Source: Pseudoruminococcus massiliensis (GTDB lineage: Bacteria; Bacillota; Clostridia; Oscillospirales; Acutalibacteraceae). From it: a DNA stretch of 64,000 nt. The translations under genes and the position numbers were made by a program. Numbering within the stretch: position 1 is the first letter of the stretch; each line of letters begins with the position of its first letter. Of this stretch, positions 23,705 through 31,413 are shown one piece after another. The stretch lies in contig NZ_OLMR01000004.1 in assembly GCF_900291955.1 (NCBI RefSeq), positions 67,553 through 131,552 on the forward strand, written 5' to 3'. A model generated the notes under the pieces. That model worked only from the letters and a program-made list of their open reading frames with translations. It was not told the DNA's origin and made no database searches.

Positions 23705-24632
23705 CAAGGAACTTGATTTAATCAATCAATATACAAAAAGAAGGTTTTCGGCTGATGAAGTTTATACATTTTCTGTTGTGCTTTGCGATAACGAAATTGA
23801 CAGAGATTTTGAGTGCTTTGACAGCACATCTCTTGAAAAATTAGCAGAAATGTATATCGGCAAGAGCGGTATTCTTGACCACAATCCTACGGCTGAAAAT
23901 CAGACCGCAAGAATTTATGACTGCAAGGTTGAAACTGTTGACGGAAAGTTGACAAGTTATGGAGAGCAGTATAAAAGGCTTATTGCCAAAGCTTATATGC
24001 CGATTAGTGAAAAGAATAAGGACATTATCCTTGAGCTTGACAGCGGTATCAAAAAGGAAGTAAGTGTTGGTTGCTCTATGGGCAAGAGTGTTTGTTCAAT
24101 ATGTGGTTCGGACTTTAAGAACTGTTCACATATTAAGGGTAAGAGCTACGGCGGAAAGCTGTGCTATGCGGTTTTGAGCAAGCCTAAGGACGCTTATGAA
24201 TGGTCGTTTGTGGCTGTTCCCGCTCAGAGGTCAGCTGGTGTTATAAAAGCATTTAATGAATTTATGAGAGGGGAAAACGAAGTGGAGGACATTTTTAAAA
24301 AGCTTGGTTCAAGTGGTGATGTTGTTTTAAGTAAAAGCGAGGTTGCGGAGCTTGTAAAAGAACTTGATATACTCAAGGCAAAGGCTCGTGACGGTGAGGC
24401 TTATCGAAATGAACTTCAAGCAGATGTGACAAGGCTTTATGCAATTGTTGAGCCGGAATTGCCTATGGAGGCTGTTAAGAGCGTTACTGAAAAAATGACG
24501 CTTGCTGAACTTAAAGCATTTAAGCAGGTATATGAAAAGAAATCGGCAAGACTTGGCAAGGGTGTTCCACAGCTTGGCAAGGTTAAAGACGAGGTTACAA
24601 GCAAAAAGAATAATGCCTATAAAGGCATTTAA
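23697..24632 (+). CDS. Phage head maturation protease / scaffold-like protein
   Basis: Position between portal and capsid suggests the prohead protease, often fused to a scaffold. In the 311-aa protein an N-terminal domain contains LDHNPTAENQTARI and EVSVGCSMGKSV. These could supply the His and Ser of an S78-like catalytic triad. A small zinc-knuckle-like motif CSICGSDFKNCSH follows, as in XkdF-like proteins. The C-terminal third (~205-275) is a coiled coil fit for scaffolding. Catalytic assignment is by eye only. Confidence 0.75.
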   Translation: MDSKELDLINQYTKRRFSADEVYTFSVVLCDNEIDRDFECFDSTSLEKLAEMYIGKSGILDHNPTAENQTARIYDCKVETVDGKLTSYGEQYKRLIAKAYMPISEKNKDIILELDSGIKKEVSVGCSMGKSVCSICGSDFKNCSHIKGKSYGGKLCYAVLSKPKDAYEWSFVAVPAQRSAGVIKAFNEFMRGENEVEDIFKKLGSSGDVVLSKSEVAELVKELDILKAKARDGEAYRNELQADVTRLYAIVEPELPMEAVKSVTEKMTLAELKAFKQVYEKKSARLGKGVPQLGKVKDEVTSKKNNAYKGI

Positions 24633-24739
24633 GGACAGACACGCAATTTAAGTTGAATATACTAAACCTTACAAGTAGTGATTTGATTTAAAAGCTTATA
24701 AAACAAAAAATTTATTTTAATTTTAGGAGGAAATTTTTT

Positions 24740-25747
24740 ATGGCAAAGTTTGAAACTATTAAAATCGAAAAGGGTATGTATGCTAACAAGGGCAAGAGCC
24801 TTACTGATATTCTTGAGGAGCTTGACCCGTCTGAAAATTATAAGGGAACTGCTCTTGAGGGCTTGGACGCTTTTCAGCGACAGTTGAAGCGTTTTGATAT
24901 TAAGGTCAGCGGCAAGTCATCTGACAGAGTTGAAAAGTTTTTTGAAAATTCCGATTCTGCGGCTTTATTCCCTGAATATGTTTCAAGAGCGGTTGCTGTC
25001 GGTATGGAACGCTCTGATGTAATTCCGGATATTGTAGCAGCAACTACAAGAATTGATGGTATGGACTATCGCTCTATTACTTCTGACCCTTCTGATGACA
25101 AGACTACTTTTGATATTGTTAAGGAAACTGCGACTATTCCTGAAACTGTTATTAAGACACAGGGCAGTCTTATTTCGCTTAATAAGCGTGGCAGAATTCT
25201 TTCTGCATCTTATGAGGCTTTGAGATTTCAGCGTCTTGATTTGTTTACTGTTATGCTTAGTCAGATTGGTATGCAGATTGCAAGAGAACAGCTCAAGGAT
25301 GCTGTGAGCGTTATTCTTAATGGTGACGGAAATAAAAATCCGGCAACAGTTATTAGTGCAACGGGTGACATCAACTATACAGACCTTGTAAGCCTTTGGG
25401 CAGGACTTGCTCCGTATGAACTTAATACTATTCTTGCTCCTACCGCTTTAATGCAAAAGCTTCTCGCACTTCCTGAAATGAGAGATGCCTCCGCAGGACT
25501 TACTTTCCACGGTACTGGCAGTATGATTACTCCACTTGGTGCAAAGCTTATTCATGTTCCGTCTATGGACGCTAATACTATTATCGGTCTTGACAAGAAC
25601 TGCTCACTTGAACTTGTTGAATCTGGTGGTGTTATTACTGACTATGACAAGCTTATCGACAGACAGCTTGAGAGAGCCGCAATAAGTATTACAACAGGCT
25701 TTGGAAAGATTTGTGCAAGTGCTTCTAAGGCAATGAAGCTTTCTTAA
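24740..25747 (+). CDS. Phage major capsid protein (HK97-like)
   Basis: The 335-aa protein builds the head shell. It has the typical N-terminal helical arm, the ALFPEYVSRAV segment, a central repeated-strand region, and the TLILAPTALMQKLLALPEM-like stretch of HK97-fold capsids. The start follows a clear TAGGAGG. The ~107 bp before it hold no gene. The frame is intact. Confidence 0.88.
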   Translation: MAKFETIKIEKGMYANKGKSLTDILEELDPSENYKGTALEGLDAFQRQLKRFDIKVSGKSSDRVEKFFENSDSAALFPEYVSRAVAVGMERSDVIPDIVAATTRIDGMDYRSITSDPSDDKTTFDIVKETATIPETVIKTQGSLISLNKRGRILSASYEALRFQRLDLFTVMLSQIGMQIAREQLKDAVSVILNGDGNKNPATVISATGDINYTDLVSLWAGLAPYELNTILAPTALMQKLLALPEMRDASAGLTFHGTGSMITPLGAKLIHVPSMDANTIIGLDKNCSLELVESGGVITDYDKLIDRQLERAAISITTGFGKICASASKAMKLS

Positions 25748-25771
25748 TTTTATCTTTGAGGTGCGTGCTGT

Positions 25772-26137
25772 ATGAGTATTGATGAGGTTATTGCGATATT
25801 TTTGAAGCTGGCAGAGCTTTCTGAGTCTGAAAGAGGAAACTATCAAAACCTTTGCGAAGATGCGGTGCGTTCTTTAAGGGCAAGACTTAAATCTGATATA
25901 AATGAGGAGGAATGCGGTGACAGCCTTAACAGGGCTGCCGCTGCTCTTGCCTTTATAAGATATATACAGCGAAATATTGCAAATGGTGAAGGTAGTGGTT
26001 TTAAAGTCGGTGAAATTAGCGTTAATTCCACGAATGAAAACAGTATGAAATATGCTGATGCGGTATGGGAAGATGTGTTGCTTGAAGTTAAGGACTTTCT
26101 GCGTGATGATGGCTTTATCTTCGGGAGGATTGTATGA
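25772..26137 (+). CDS. Head-tail connector protein, putative
   Basis: This 121-aa, largely helical protein directly follows the capsid gene, where phages place the gp6/gp15-like adaptor that docks on the portal. Sequence alone shows several amphipathic helices and no enzymatic motif. It overlaps the next gene by 4 bases (ATGA). The call rests mainly on position. Confidence 0.6.
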   Translation: MSIDEVIAIFLKLAELSESERGNYQNLCEDAVRSLRARLKSDINEEECGDSLNRAAAALAFIRYIQRNIANGEGSGFKVGEISVNSTNENSMKYADAVWEDVLLEVKDFLRDDGFIFGRIV

Positions 26138-26448
26138 AAAAAAGCAGGATAGAAAGAATTTTTCGCCGAATAGGTGCTGAAACCAAAATCAATGATAAGG
26201 TTGATTTTGCGGTGATTTATCCACTTATTGATAAAAGCGATTTCTCGGATAAAATTCGTCAGGAAGTCGGTTGCATTGATGAGGAATGTTTTGTTATGTT
26301 ATGCGGAACGGAACTTGTCATTGACGCAAAGCGTGGAGATAAAGTAGAGTGTCGTAATGAAAGCTATGTGATTTTGAGCAAGCATATGGTATCTATTGGT
26401 AAGATAGGACTTTATGCACAATGCTATCTGAAAAAATTTGTTAGATAG
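26134..26448 (+). CDS. Head-closure-like phage protein, putative
   Basis: A 104-aa protein with a basic N-terminus and a beta-rich body (VILSKHMVSIGKIGLY near the end). It sits in the usual slot of head-closure or stopper proteins. GGGAGG lies just upstream of ATG 26134. The function is inferred from position only. Confidence 0.5.
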   Translation: MKKSRIERIFRRIGAETKINDKVDFAVIYPLIDKSDFSDKIRQEVGCIDEECFVMLCGTELVIDAKRGDKVECRNESYVILSKHMVSIGKIGLYAQCYLKKFVR

Positions 26449-26460
26449 ATTTATCGGGGG

Positions 26461-26904
26461 GTGAGAGGTATTTTTGTTGATTGCAAAAAGTATGAAAATG
26501 CTTTGAAAGAAGATACTGAGCTTTGGAATATCAAAATTTTGGGGGCTTTTTCGCAGAATAAAATACAAAATCCTGTAAGGGATAATTATGCGGTGATTGG
26601 TTTCTCGGAATGTGATGACGAGGACGGCTTGCTTTCTGAAAAGCTTTGTCGAGGCATAAAGCGAAAAATACATATCAAGGCATATAGTTGCGAAAATGGT
26701 GATAGTGGAGAGGTTATCGAAGTTCTTAGCAGGATATGCAAAAAGCTGAAAAGTATTTTTCCTGATGAAATAGGAGATATGAGATTTCTTGCTTGTGAAT
26801 ATACAACTAAGCCTTATGCTTATTGTGCGGAGGCTGAAATTGATATTTGCGGCTGTTATGGTGGAAAAGACGCTTTAGCCGAAGTCTTTAAGGAGGAAAT
26901 CTAA
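26461..26904 (+). CDS. Tail terminator / completion-like phage protein, putative
   Basis: A 147-aa protein in the slot of the tail terminator (XkdJ/gpU-like). It is Cys-rich for a phage structural protein (CDDEDGLLSEKLC, CGCYGG). The GTG start at 26461 is uncertain: the run of G's before it is too close to be an ideal ribosome binding site. It ends 1 bp before the next start, whose ribosome binding site AAGGAGG lies inside its last codons. Confidence 0.5.
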   Translation: MRGIFVDCKKYENALKEDTELWNIKILGAFSQNKIQNPVRDNYAVIGFSECDDEDGLLSEKLCRGIKRKIHIKAYSCENGDSGEVIEVLSRICKKLKSIFPDEIGDMRFLACEYTTKPYAYCAEAEIDICGCYGGKDALAEVFKEEI

Positions 26905-27282
26905 ATGGCAGTTTATTCAGCGTTTAAGGGTAGTAATGCTGTAATCAATTTTGGTGGAAAATTGCTTTGTACAGCAAAAAGCTGTGAGATTATCACCGAA
27001 AGAAAGCTACACGAGGTTTACGAGTGTTTTATGACTGAACCAACTGCAATTATCAAGGGCAGAGAGCAGTATAGGCTTATTCTTGAAAGTGTTGTTTTTG
27101 AAGCTTTCGATGTTAATCTGTTTAATTCTGATGGCGTTTCAATAGAAATATTTATCGGAAATAAGGCATTTGCTTTTGATGGCTGTTACTTTAATATTCA
27201 CAGCGAAAAACTCGACAAAAACAATGTTATTGAGAAAGTTGAAATTCTTGCTAAGAAAAGAACGGAGAGTGCTATGGCGTAA
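26905..27282 (+). CDS. Phage tail tube protein, putative
   Basis: The 125-aa size and the order connector, tube, LysM hub fit an XkdM-type tail tube protein. The sequence is beta-rich, with AIIKGREQYRLILES and a C-terminal IEKVEILAKKR. AAGGAGG precedes ATG 26905. No tail sheath gene lies between the terminator-like gene and this one, where PBSX-type systems carry it. The stop TAA overlaps the following small ORF (TAATG). Confidence 0.55.
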   Translation: MAVYSAFKGSNAVINFGGKLLCTAKSCEIITERKLHEVYECFMTEPTAIIKGREQYRLILESVVFEAFDVNLFNSDGVSIEIFIGNKAFAFDGCYFNIHSEKLDKNNVIEKVEILAKKRTESAMA

Positions 27283-27425
27283 TGAAAGGTGATATAAATG
27301 AAATGCTTGAAAGTGAAATGAACAGGCTGAGAGAAGCAGTTGTACTTTCACAGGCTGTTTCGGATAATGTTGAGAGAGAAGCAAGACGCTATCCAAGGCA
27401 ATTAGATGGAGGTCAAGATGAATAA
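27282..27425 (+). CDS. 47-residue helical protein in the tape-measure position
   Basis: A small frame from ATG 27282 (shared base with the tube stop) to TAA 27425. It starts MKGDINEMLESEMNRLREAV and is predicted to be one long amphipathic helix by its heptad-like pattern. PBSX-type clusters place a tail chaperone and a tape measure of many hundred residues here. This 47-codon frame is the only candidate. It overlaps the next start by 8 bases, which supports its being translated. It could also be a remnant or a chaperone. Confidence 0.55.
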   Translation: MKGDINEMLESEMNRLREAVVLSQAVSDNVEREARRYPRQLDGGQDE

Positions 27426-27942
27426 GCTGGAAAAGATGTCATATAAGGGATATAGCTTTGCAACAAATCCAAGTGTTATTAAGATTAGGCATAGGGCAAG
27501 GGTTACTAAAAATTCTGTGCCTTTTCAGGCAGAAAATACTGTGAGCTTTGGAAGAAAAGCGTGTGAAATCAGTGGAGAGGGTGAGCTTGTCGGCTATGAT
27601 TGCGAAAAGCAGTTTGCGGAGATTCGCAAGCTTTTTCTGAGCGGAGGTTCGGGTTTGCTTTTACTTCCGGGGATTGAACCTTTTTATGCGTTTTTTCAAA
27701 ATTTTGAACTTTTGGAAGAACCCTCGGATAGTTTGATTAAATACAGCTTTTCTTTTTGCGAGGATACTTCAGCGAAACACTTTGAGGTGCAGACACCTAA
27801 AAGCTATATAGCAAAGGGTGGCGAAACTCTTTGGGATATTTCATACGATAACAATATTGTGGTTGAGGAACTTCTTGAAAAAAATCCGAATGTTATGCGT
27901 CCTGATTTGGCTTTTGATGCGGGAGAGGTGATAAGGCTTTGA
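27418..27942 (+). CDS. LysM-domain phage baseplate protein (XkdP-like)
   Basis: A 174-aa protein with an N-terminal domain (FATNPSVIKIRHRARV) and a C-terminal LysM peptidoglycan-binding domain (about 128-174, YIAKGGETLWDISYDNNI, then DLAFDAGEVIRL). XkdP-like proteins sit at the hub of contractile-type tails and help dock on cell wall. ATG 27418 is chosen over the in-frame ATG at 27406, because GGAGG at 27408-27412 then has proper spacing. The stop overlaps the next start (TGATG). Confidence 0.75.
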   Translation: MNKLEKMSYKGYSFATNPSVIKIRHRARVTKNSVPFQAENTVSFGRKACEISGEGELVGYDCEKQFAEIRKLFLSGGSGLLLLPGIEPFYAFFQNFELLEEPSDSLIKYSFSFCEDTSAKHFEVQTPKSYIAKGGETLWDISYDNNIVVEELLEKNPNVMRPDLAFDAGEVIRL

Positions 27943-28859
27943 TGAAATATATTTTGAAAGACGCTTTGAAGAATGAATATATCTTTTTTAATCCGAAAAG
28001 TGTTACACTCATTCGTGAAAAGAATGTTCCGGCTGATAGTCTTGATGTGCTTTTTCTTTCTGGTATAAATGGAATAGAATATGCTGAAATTGCTGTTTTT
28101 GACGGCTCTAAATGCGTGTTTCGTGGAATTGTTGATGAGCAGGTTGAAACTATTTCAGAGAGTGGAATTATACTTGAAATCAATGCAAGAAGTCTTGCGG
28201 CTCTGCTGCTTGATAATGAGGCTATGCCCCAAAGCTGTTGCTTGCCTGATATGCAGCTTTTTATGGAGAGAAATTTCTCACGCTTAGGATTTAAGGAGTA
28301 TATCGGCAACGACAAGCCTAAAAGCGGAAGTATGAGCATTGCCAAAGGTGAGAGCGAATGGAGTGTTCTTGAAAAATATTGCAGAAAGTTTCTTGGTACA
28401 TATCCGAGAGTTAATGAGGACGGTGTGATTGATATTTCCGAAAACGAGGGCGAAACTACGGTGCTTACTAATGAGGGTGAGCATAAAATTATTTCGTTGA
28501 GCCGAGTTAGAAAGCGTTGTGAGCTTATTTCGGAATATCGTGTCAGAACCTTGCGTGGCAACGGTTATGAGATGATTATAAACAATGAAAATGCCGAAAG
28601 ACTTGGTGTTGATTCGGTGCGTTATCTCAATGCTGTTGATAATGGCGGTGTTGGAATTGCATCTTGTTACGAGAATATCGAGGAATCTAATGAACTTTAT
28701 GATACGCTGAATCTTACTATTTCTGGCAGGGTGCTTGTTAATATCGGGGATTGGATTGTCCTGCCCGATTACAAGCTCGGAAATCTTAGAGTAAATAAGC
28801 TGAGATATGAGGCTGACGGCGACAATGAGCTTACAATCTTGAATTTATTGTGTAATTGA
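27942..28859 (+). CDS. Phage baseplate hub protein (XkdQ/gpD-like)
   Basis: This 305-aa protein follows the LysM gene exactly as xkdQ follows xkdP in PBSX-type clusters. The pattern fits gpD-type hub proteins: a beta-rich domain, a central SEWSVLEKYCRKFLG helix and a C-terminal barrel ending VNIGDWIVLPDYKLGNLRV. Hub proteins form the ring that holds the spike. The ATG shares a base with the preceding stop. Confidence 0.72.
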   Translation: MKYILKDALKNEYIFFNPKSVTLIREKNVPADSLDVLFLSGINGIEYAEIAVFDGSKCVFRGIVDEQVETISESGIILEINARSLAALLLDNEAMPQSCCLPDMQLFMERNFSRLGFKEYIGNDKPKSGSMSIAKGESEWSVLEKYCRKFLGTYPRVNEDGVIDISENEGETTVLTNEGEHKIISLSRVRKRCELISEYRVRTLRGNGYEMIINNENAERLGVDSVRYLNAVDNGGVGIASCYENIEESNELYDTLNLTISGRVLVNIGDWIVLPDYKLGNLRVNKLRYEADGDNELTILNLLCN

Positions 28860-28877
28860 ATGGAGGTTTGATATTGA

Positions 28878-29243
28878 ATGTGGATAGCTAAGAACATTAC
28901 AAAGAGAAATCAAGCTAAAAGTAACTGCATAAATGCGGCTATTTCCTCGGCGAATAATTCGGAAATTACGGCTGTTGGCAGGGACGGTGTTTCTCATCTG
29001 ACTATTGCGGCTCCGAGTGGAATAAGCTTTTCGCCGAAGATTGATGAAAATGCGGTTGTTCTTAAAACCGAGAGCGGTGATGTATGCGTGGGTACTATTA
29101 TGGATAGAGTTAATCCGAACGATTGCCCTTTGCCCGGTGAGCTTTTTCTCTCAAATAAAAATGGTACGGCTACTATAAAGCTTATGGCTGATGGAAAGAT
29201 TGAAATTTGTGGAGATGTTACCATAAATGGCAAGTCTGTTTAG
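28878..29243 (+). CDS. Baseplate spike-like protein (gpV/gp45 type)
   Basis: A 121-aa protein with an OB-fold-like central part (DENAVVLKTESGDVCVGTI). The repetitive C-terminus (GTATIKLMADGKIEICGDVTINGK) matches the beta-helical tip of gpV-type membrane-piercing spikes. TGGAGG lies 11 nt before ATG 28878. It is shorter than typical gpV proteins. Confidence 0.65.
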   Translation: MWIAKNITKRNQAKSNCINAAISSANNSEITAVGRDGVSHLTIAAPSGISFSPKIDENAVVLKTESGDVCVGTIMDRVNPNDCPLPGELFLSNKNGTATIKLMADGKIEICGDVTINGKSV

Positions 29244-29257
29244 TGGAGGTGGAATGC

Positions 29258-29587
29258 TTGGATTTATTGCTTGAAAATGGAGATTTGAAAAAGGATTCCG
29301 CTGGAAAGCCGATACCTATAAGCGGTTTTGATGAGCTTAAACAGCAAATTTATATAAGATTAAAAGCAAAGCTTGGAGGTTTTATATATGACCGAAAGCT
29401 TGGAAGTGAAATAACAGCTAAGACGGAAAATAGCGAGCTTATCAGGCTTATCCGAAAAGCTTTGCCACAGCTTTTTGATGTGGATTTGATTTCAGCTTAT
29501 ATCGAAGAAGGAGCTTTAAAAGCTAAATTTAATTCTGAGTTTGGGGCTTTTATGATAGAAATTCCATTTGAAGATGAGGAGGGATAA
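29258..29587 (+). CDS. Baseplate wedge protein, gp25/XkdS-like
   Basis: This 109-aa protein resembles XkdS/gp25 wedge subunits, with an IRLKAKLGGFIYDRKLGS segment and a C-terminal strand pair. The start is TTG 29258, with GGAGG at 29244-29248. An ATG-initiated version in this frame would begin inside the spike gene and lacks a ribosome binding site. It is followed immediately by the baseplate J gene. Confidence 0.72.
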   Translation: MDLLLENGDLKKDSAGKPIPISGFDELKQQIYIRLKAKLGGFIYDRKLGSEITAKTENSELIRLIRKALPQLFDVDLISAYIEEGALKAKFNSEFGAFMIEIPFEDEEG

Positions 29588-29588
29588 A

Positions 29589-30650
29589 ATGAGCGAAACT
29601 TATAGTGAAATTCTTGAGAGAATGCAAACTGAATTTGAAAAAAATGCTGGCTATGTGCCTGATGATGCATCAGATATAGGTATAAGAATGAAAACTCTTG
29701 CAGGGGAAATCTTTTCGCTTGAAAGTAGTATTGATTTTCTTAAAAGACAGATGTTTCCTACAACCGCGACGGGCGAATATCTCGACAAACACGCAGAAAT
29801 GCGAGGTCTTAAAAGAAAGCCTGCTATAAAGGCAAGCGGAAAGCTAATGTTCTATGTAGAAAGACCGCTTTCGTATTCTTTTACTGTTCCGAAAGGAACG
29901 GTTTGTGCGGTGAGTGACGGAGGTTTGAGATATGTTACTGATGAGGATACCGTTCTGCCTGTGAATGAAAGCTTTGTTATGGTTAAGGCACACGCAGAAA
30001 ATGGCGGTTCGGAATATAATATTCCTGTGAATCGTGTTACTTCTATTGTAACTTACTTTTCAGAGGCTATCAGTGTAAATAACTCAAGTATATTCAGCGG
30101 TGGTGCATCAGCAGAAAGTGATGAGTCTTTGCGTGAAAGAATTACTGAAAGCTATTATAATCCGTCAAATGGTGATAACGAGGAATATTACAGACGAATT
30201 GCCTTAGGTGTAGACGGTGTATATTCTGTTGGTATAAAGCCACTTGCTCAAGGTACGGGAACTGTTGGAGTTTATATTGCAGGTCGTGCGTCAAAGTGTA
30301 GTGATGAGGTGGTTTCTGCTTTACAGCAAGAAATGAATGATAAAAAGGGTATAAATATTAGTGTTTCAGTTGAAAATGCCACTTTGACAGGCGTGGTAAT
30401 AAAGCTGTCGATTTCTGTTAAGGACGGATATTATGCTGATGATGTTAAAAGTCAGGTTCAGAATGAAATAGCTGAATATTTCAGAAAGCTTTGTGTTGGC
30501 GATGGGGTTAAATACTGCGAGCTTGGAGAGCTTATTTATCATATTGATGGTGTTAAAAATTATATTTTTGATACAAGCGTGACTAAAGAATATGATGGCG
30601 ATTGCACTAAGCTTTATACGCTTGGAGCGGTCAGCATTACTGTTGTATAG
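29589..30650 (+). CDS. Baseplate J-like protein
   Basis: The 353-aa protein is a gpJ/XkdT-type wedge subunit. It has the N-terminal FPTTATGEYLDKHAEMRGLKR motif, the VPKGT loop and a central SGGASAESDESLRERI segment, all typical of the family. ATG 29589 follows GAGGAGGGA. gpJ proteins are diagnostic of contractile tails, tailocins and related injection machines. Confidence 0.9.
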   Translation: MSETYSEILERMQTEFEKNAGYVPDDASDIGIRMKTLAGEIFSLESSIDFLKRQMFPTTATGEYLDKHAEMRGLKRKPAIKASGKLMFYVERPLSYSFTVPKGTVCAVSDGGLRYVTDEDTVLPVNESFVMVKAHAENGGSEYNIPVNRVTSIVTYFSEAISVNNSSIFSGGASAESDESLRERITESYYNPSNGDNEEYYRRIALGVDGVYSVGIKPLAQGTGTVGVYIAGRASKCSDEVVSALQQEMNDKKGINISVSVENATLTGVVIKLSISVKDGYYADDVKSQVQNEIAEYFRKLCVGDGVKYCELGELIYHIDGVKNYIFDTSVTKEYDGDCTKLYTLGAVSITVV

Positions 30651-30658
30651 GGGGTTTT

Positions 30659-31144
30659 GTGGTGACTGCATATGAATCCATAAAGAATAAGCTTTCTGCA
30701 ACAGAAATTTATGATATTAAACAAGGCGGTCTTATTGATGCAGAGATAAGGGCTTATGCTGTTGCTTTGCAAGTTGCTTATGATAAGGTTGATGTGCTTT
30801 TGCGTGAATGTTTCGTGCAGACAGCAGAGAGTTACGGACTTGAACAGCTTGAATCTATGGCAAGAACCTATATGAATGGTGACACGCTTGAAATCAGACG
30901 AAATAAGCTTATTAACAGGCTTCAGATAAATCCGAGCATAATAGGAAAGGACGCACTTAAAAAACAAGTTGCATCCTTGGGCTTAGAGTGTAATATTACT
31001 GAGAATATTGCTGATAGTAAGATTTATGTTGATATACTAACAGAGGTTGCTGATGATAAAAAAGAATTTCTGAAGGCTGAATTGCTTAGGTTTGCACCAT
31101 TACATCTCATTATGTATGTGACTTTTAATGGGGTGGCAATTTAG
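30659..31144 (+). CDS. Tail protein I / XkdU-like (DUF2313)
   Basis: The 161-aa protein has the XkdU-type N-terminus with LEQLESMARTYMNGDTLEIRR and a C-terminal MYVTFNGVAI strand. The start is GTG 30659, with AGGGGG nearby. gpI proteins normally connect tail fibres to the baseplate. Here the phage module simply ends, with no fibre, chaperone, holin or lysin gene downstream. Confidence 0.78.
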   Translation: MVTAYESIKNKLSATEIYDIKQGGLIDAEIRAYAVALQVAYDKVDVLLRECFVQTAESYGLEQLESMARTYMNGDTLEIRRNKLINRLQINPSIIGKDALKKQVASLGLECNITENIADSKIYVDILTEVADDKKEFLKAELLRFAPLHLIMYVTFNGVAI

Positions 31145-31228
31145 GGTGAGTTCTCAAAGCGTTAGCTAATTGCTAACGATAGAAGAAATAAGTGGCGGAC
31201 TTCGTCCACCGCTTGAGGAGAAAGAGAT

Positions 31229-31391
31229 GTTAAGGGAGTTGCCCTTAAAACCCACCAAAGGCTCTGCCTTTGGAATCTGCAAGCTTTTGAAAAAGCTTGA
31301 GCAAAACTTTTAAGTGTCTTTTGGGGGTGTGTTAGCTAATCGTAGGGGCGAACTGTGTTCGCCCGCTCGGTAGTTTCTTCGACCGCGTCAA
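31229..31391 (-). repeat. 163-bp composite palindromic repeat, copy B (inverted)
   Basis: Reverse complement of the block at 9561-9723, with identical module order and length. It includes the REP-like GTAGGGGCGAACTGTGTTCGCCCGC at 31342-31366. Just upstream are further hairpins CGTTAGC/GCTAACG (31161-31180) and GGCGGAC/GTCCACC. The spacer 31145-31413 has no gene. Confidence 0.8.
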
Positions 31392-31413
31392 TAAACTTCT
31401 CTAATACACTACT

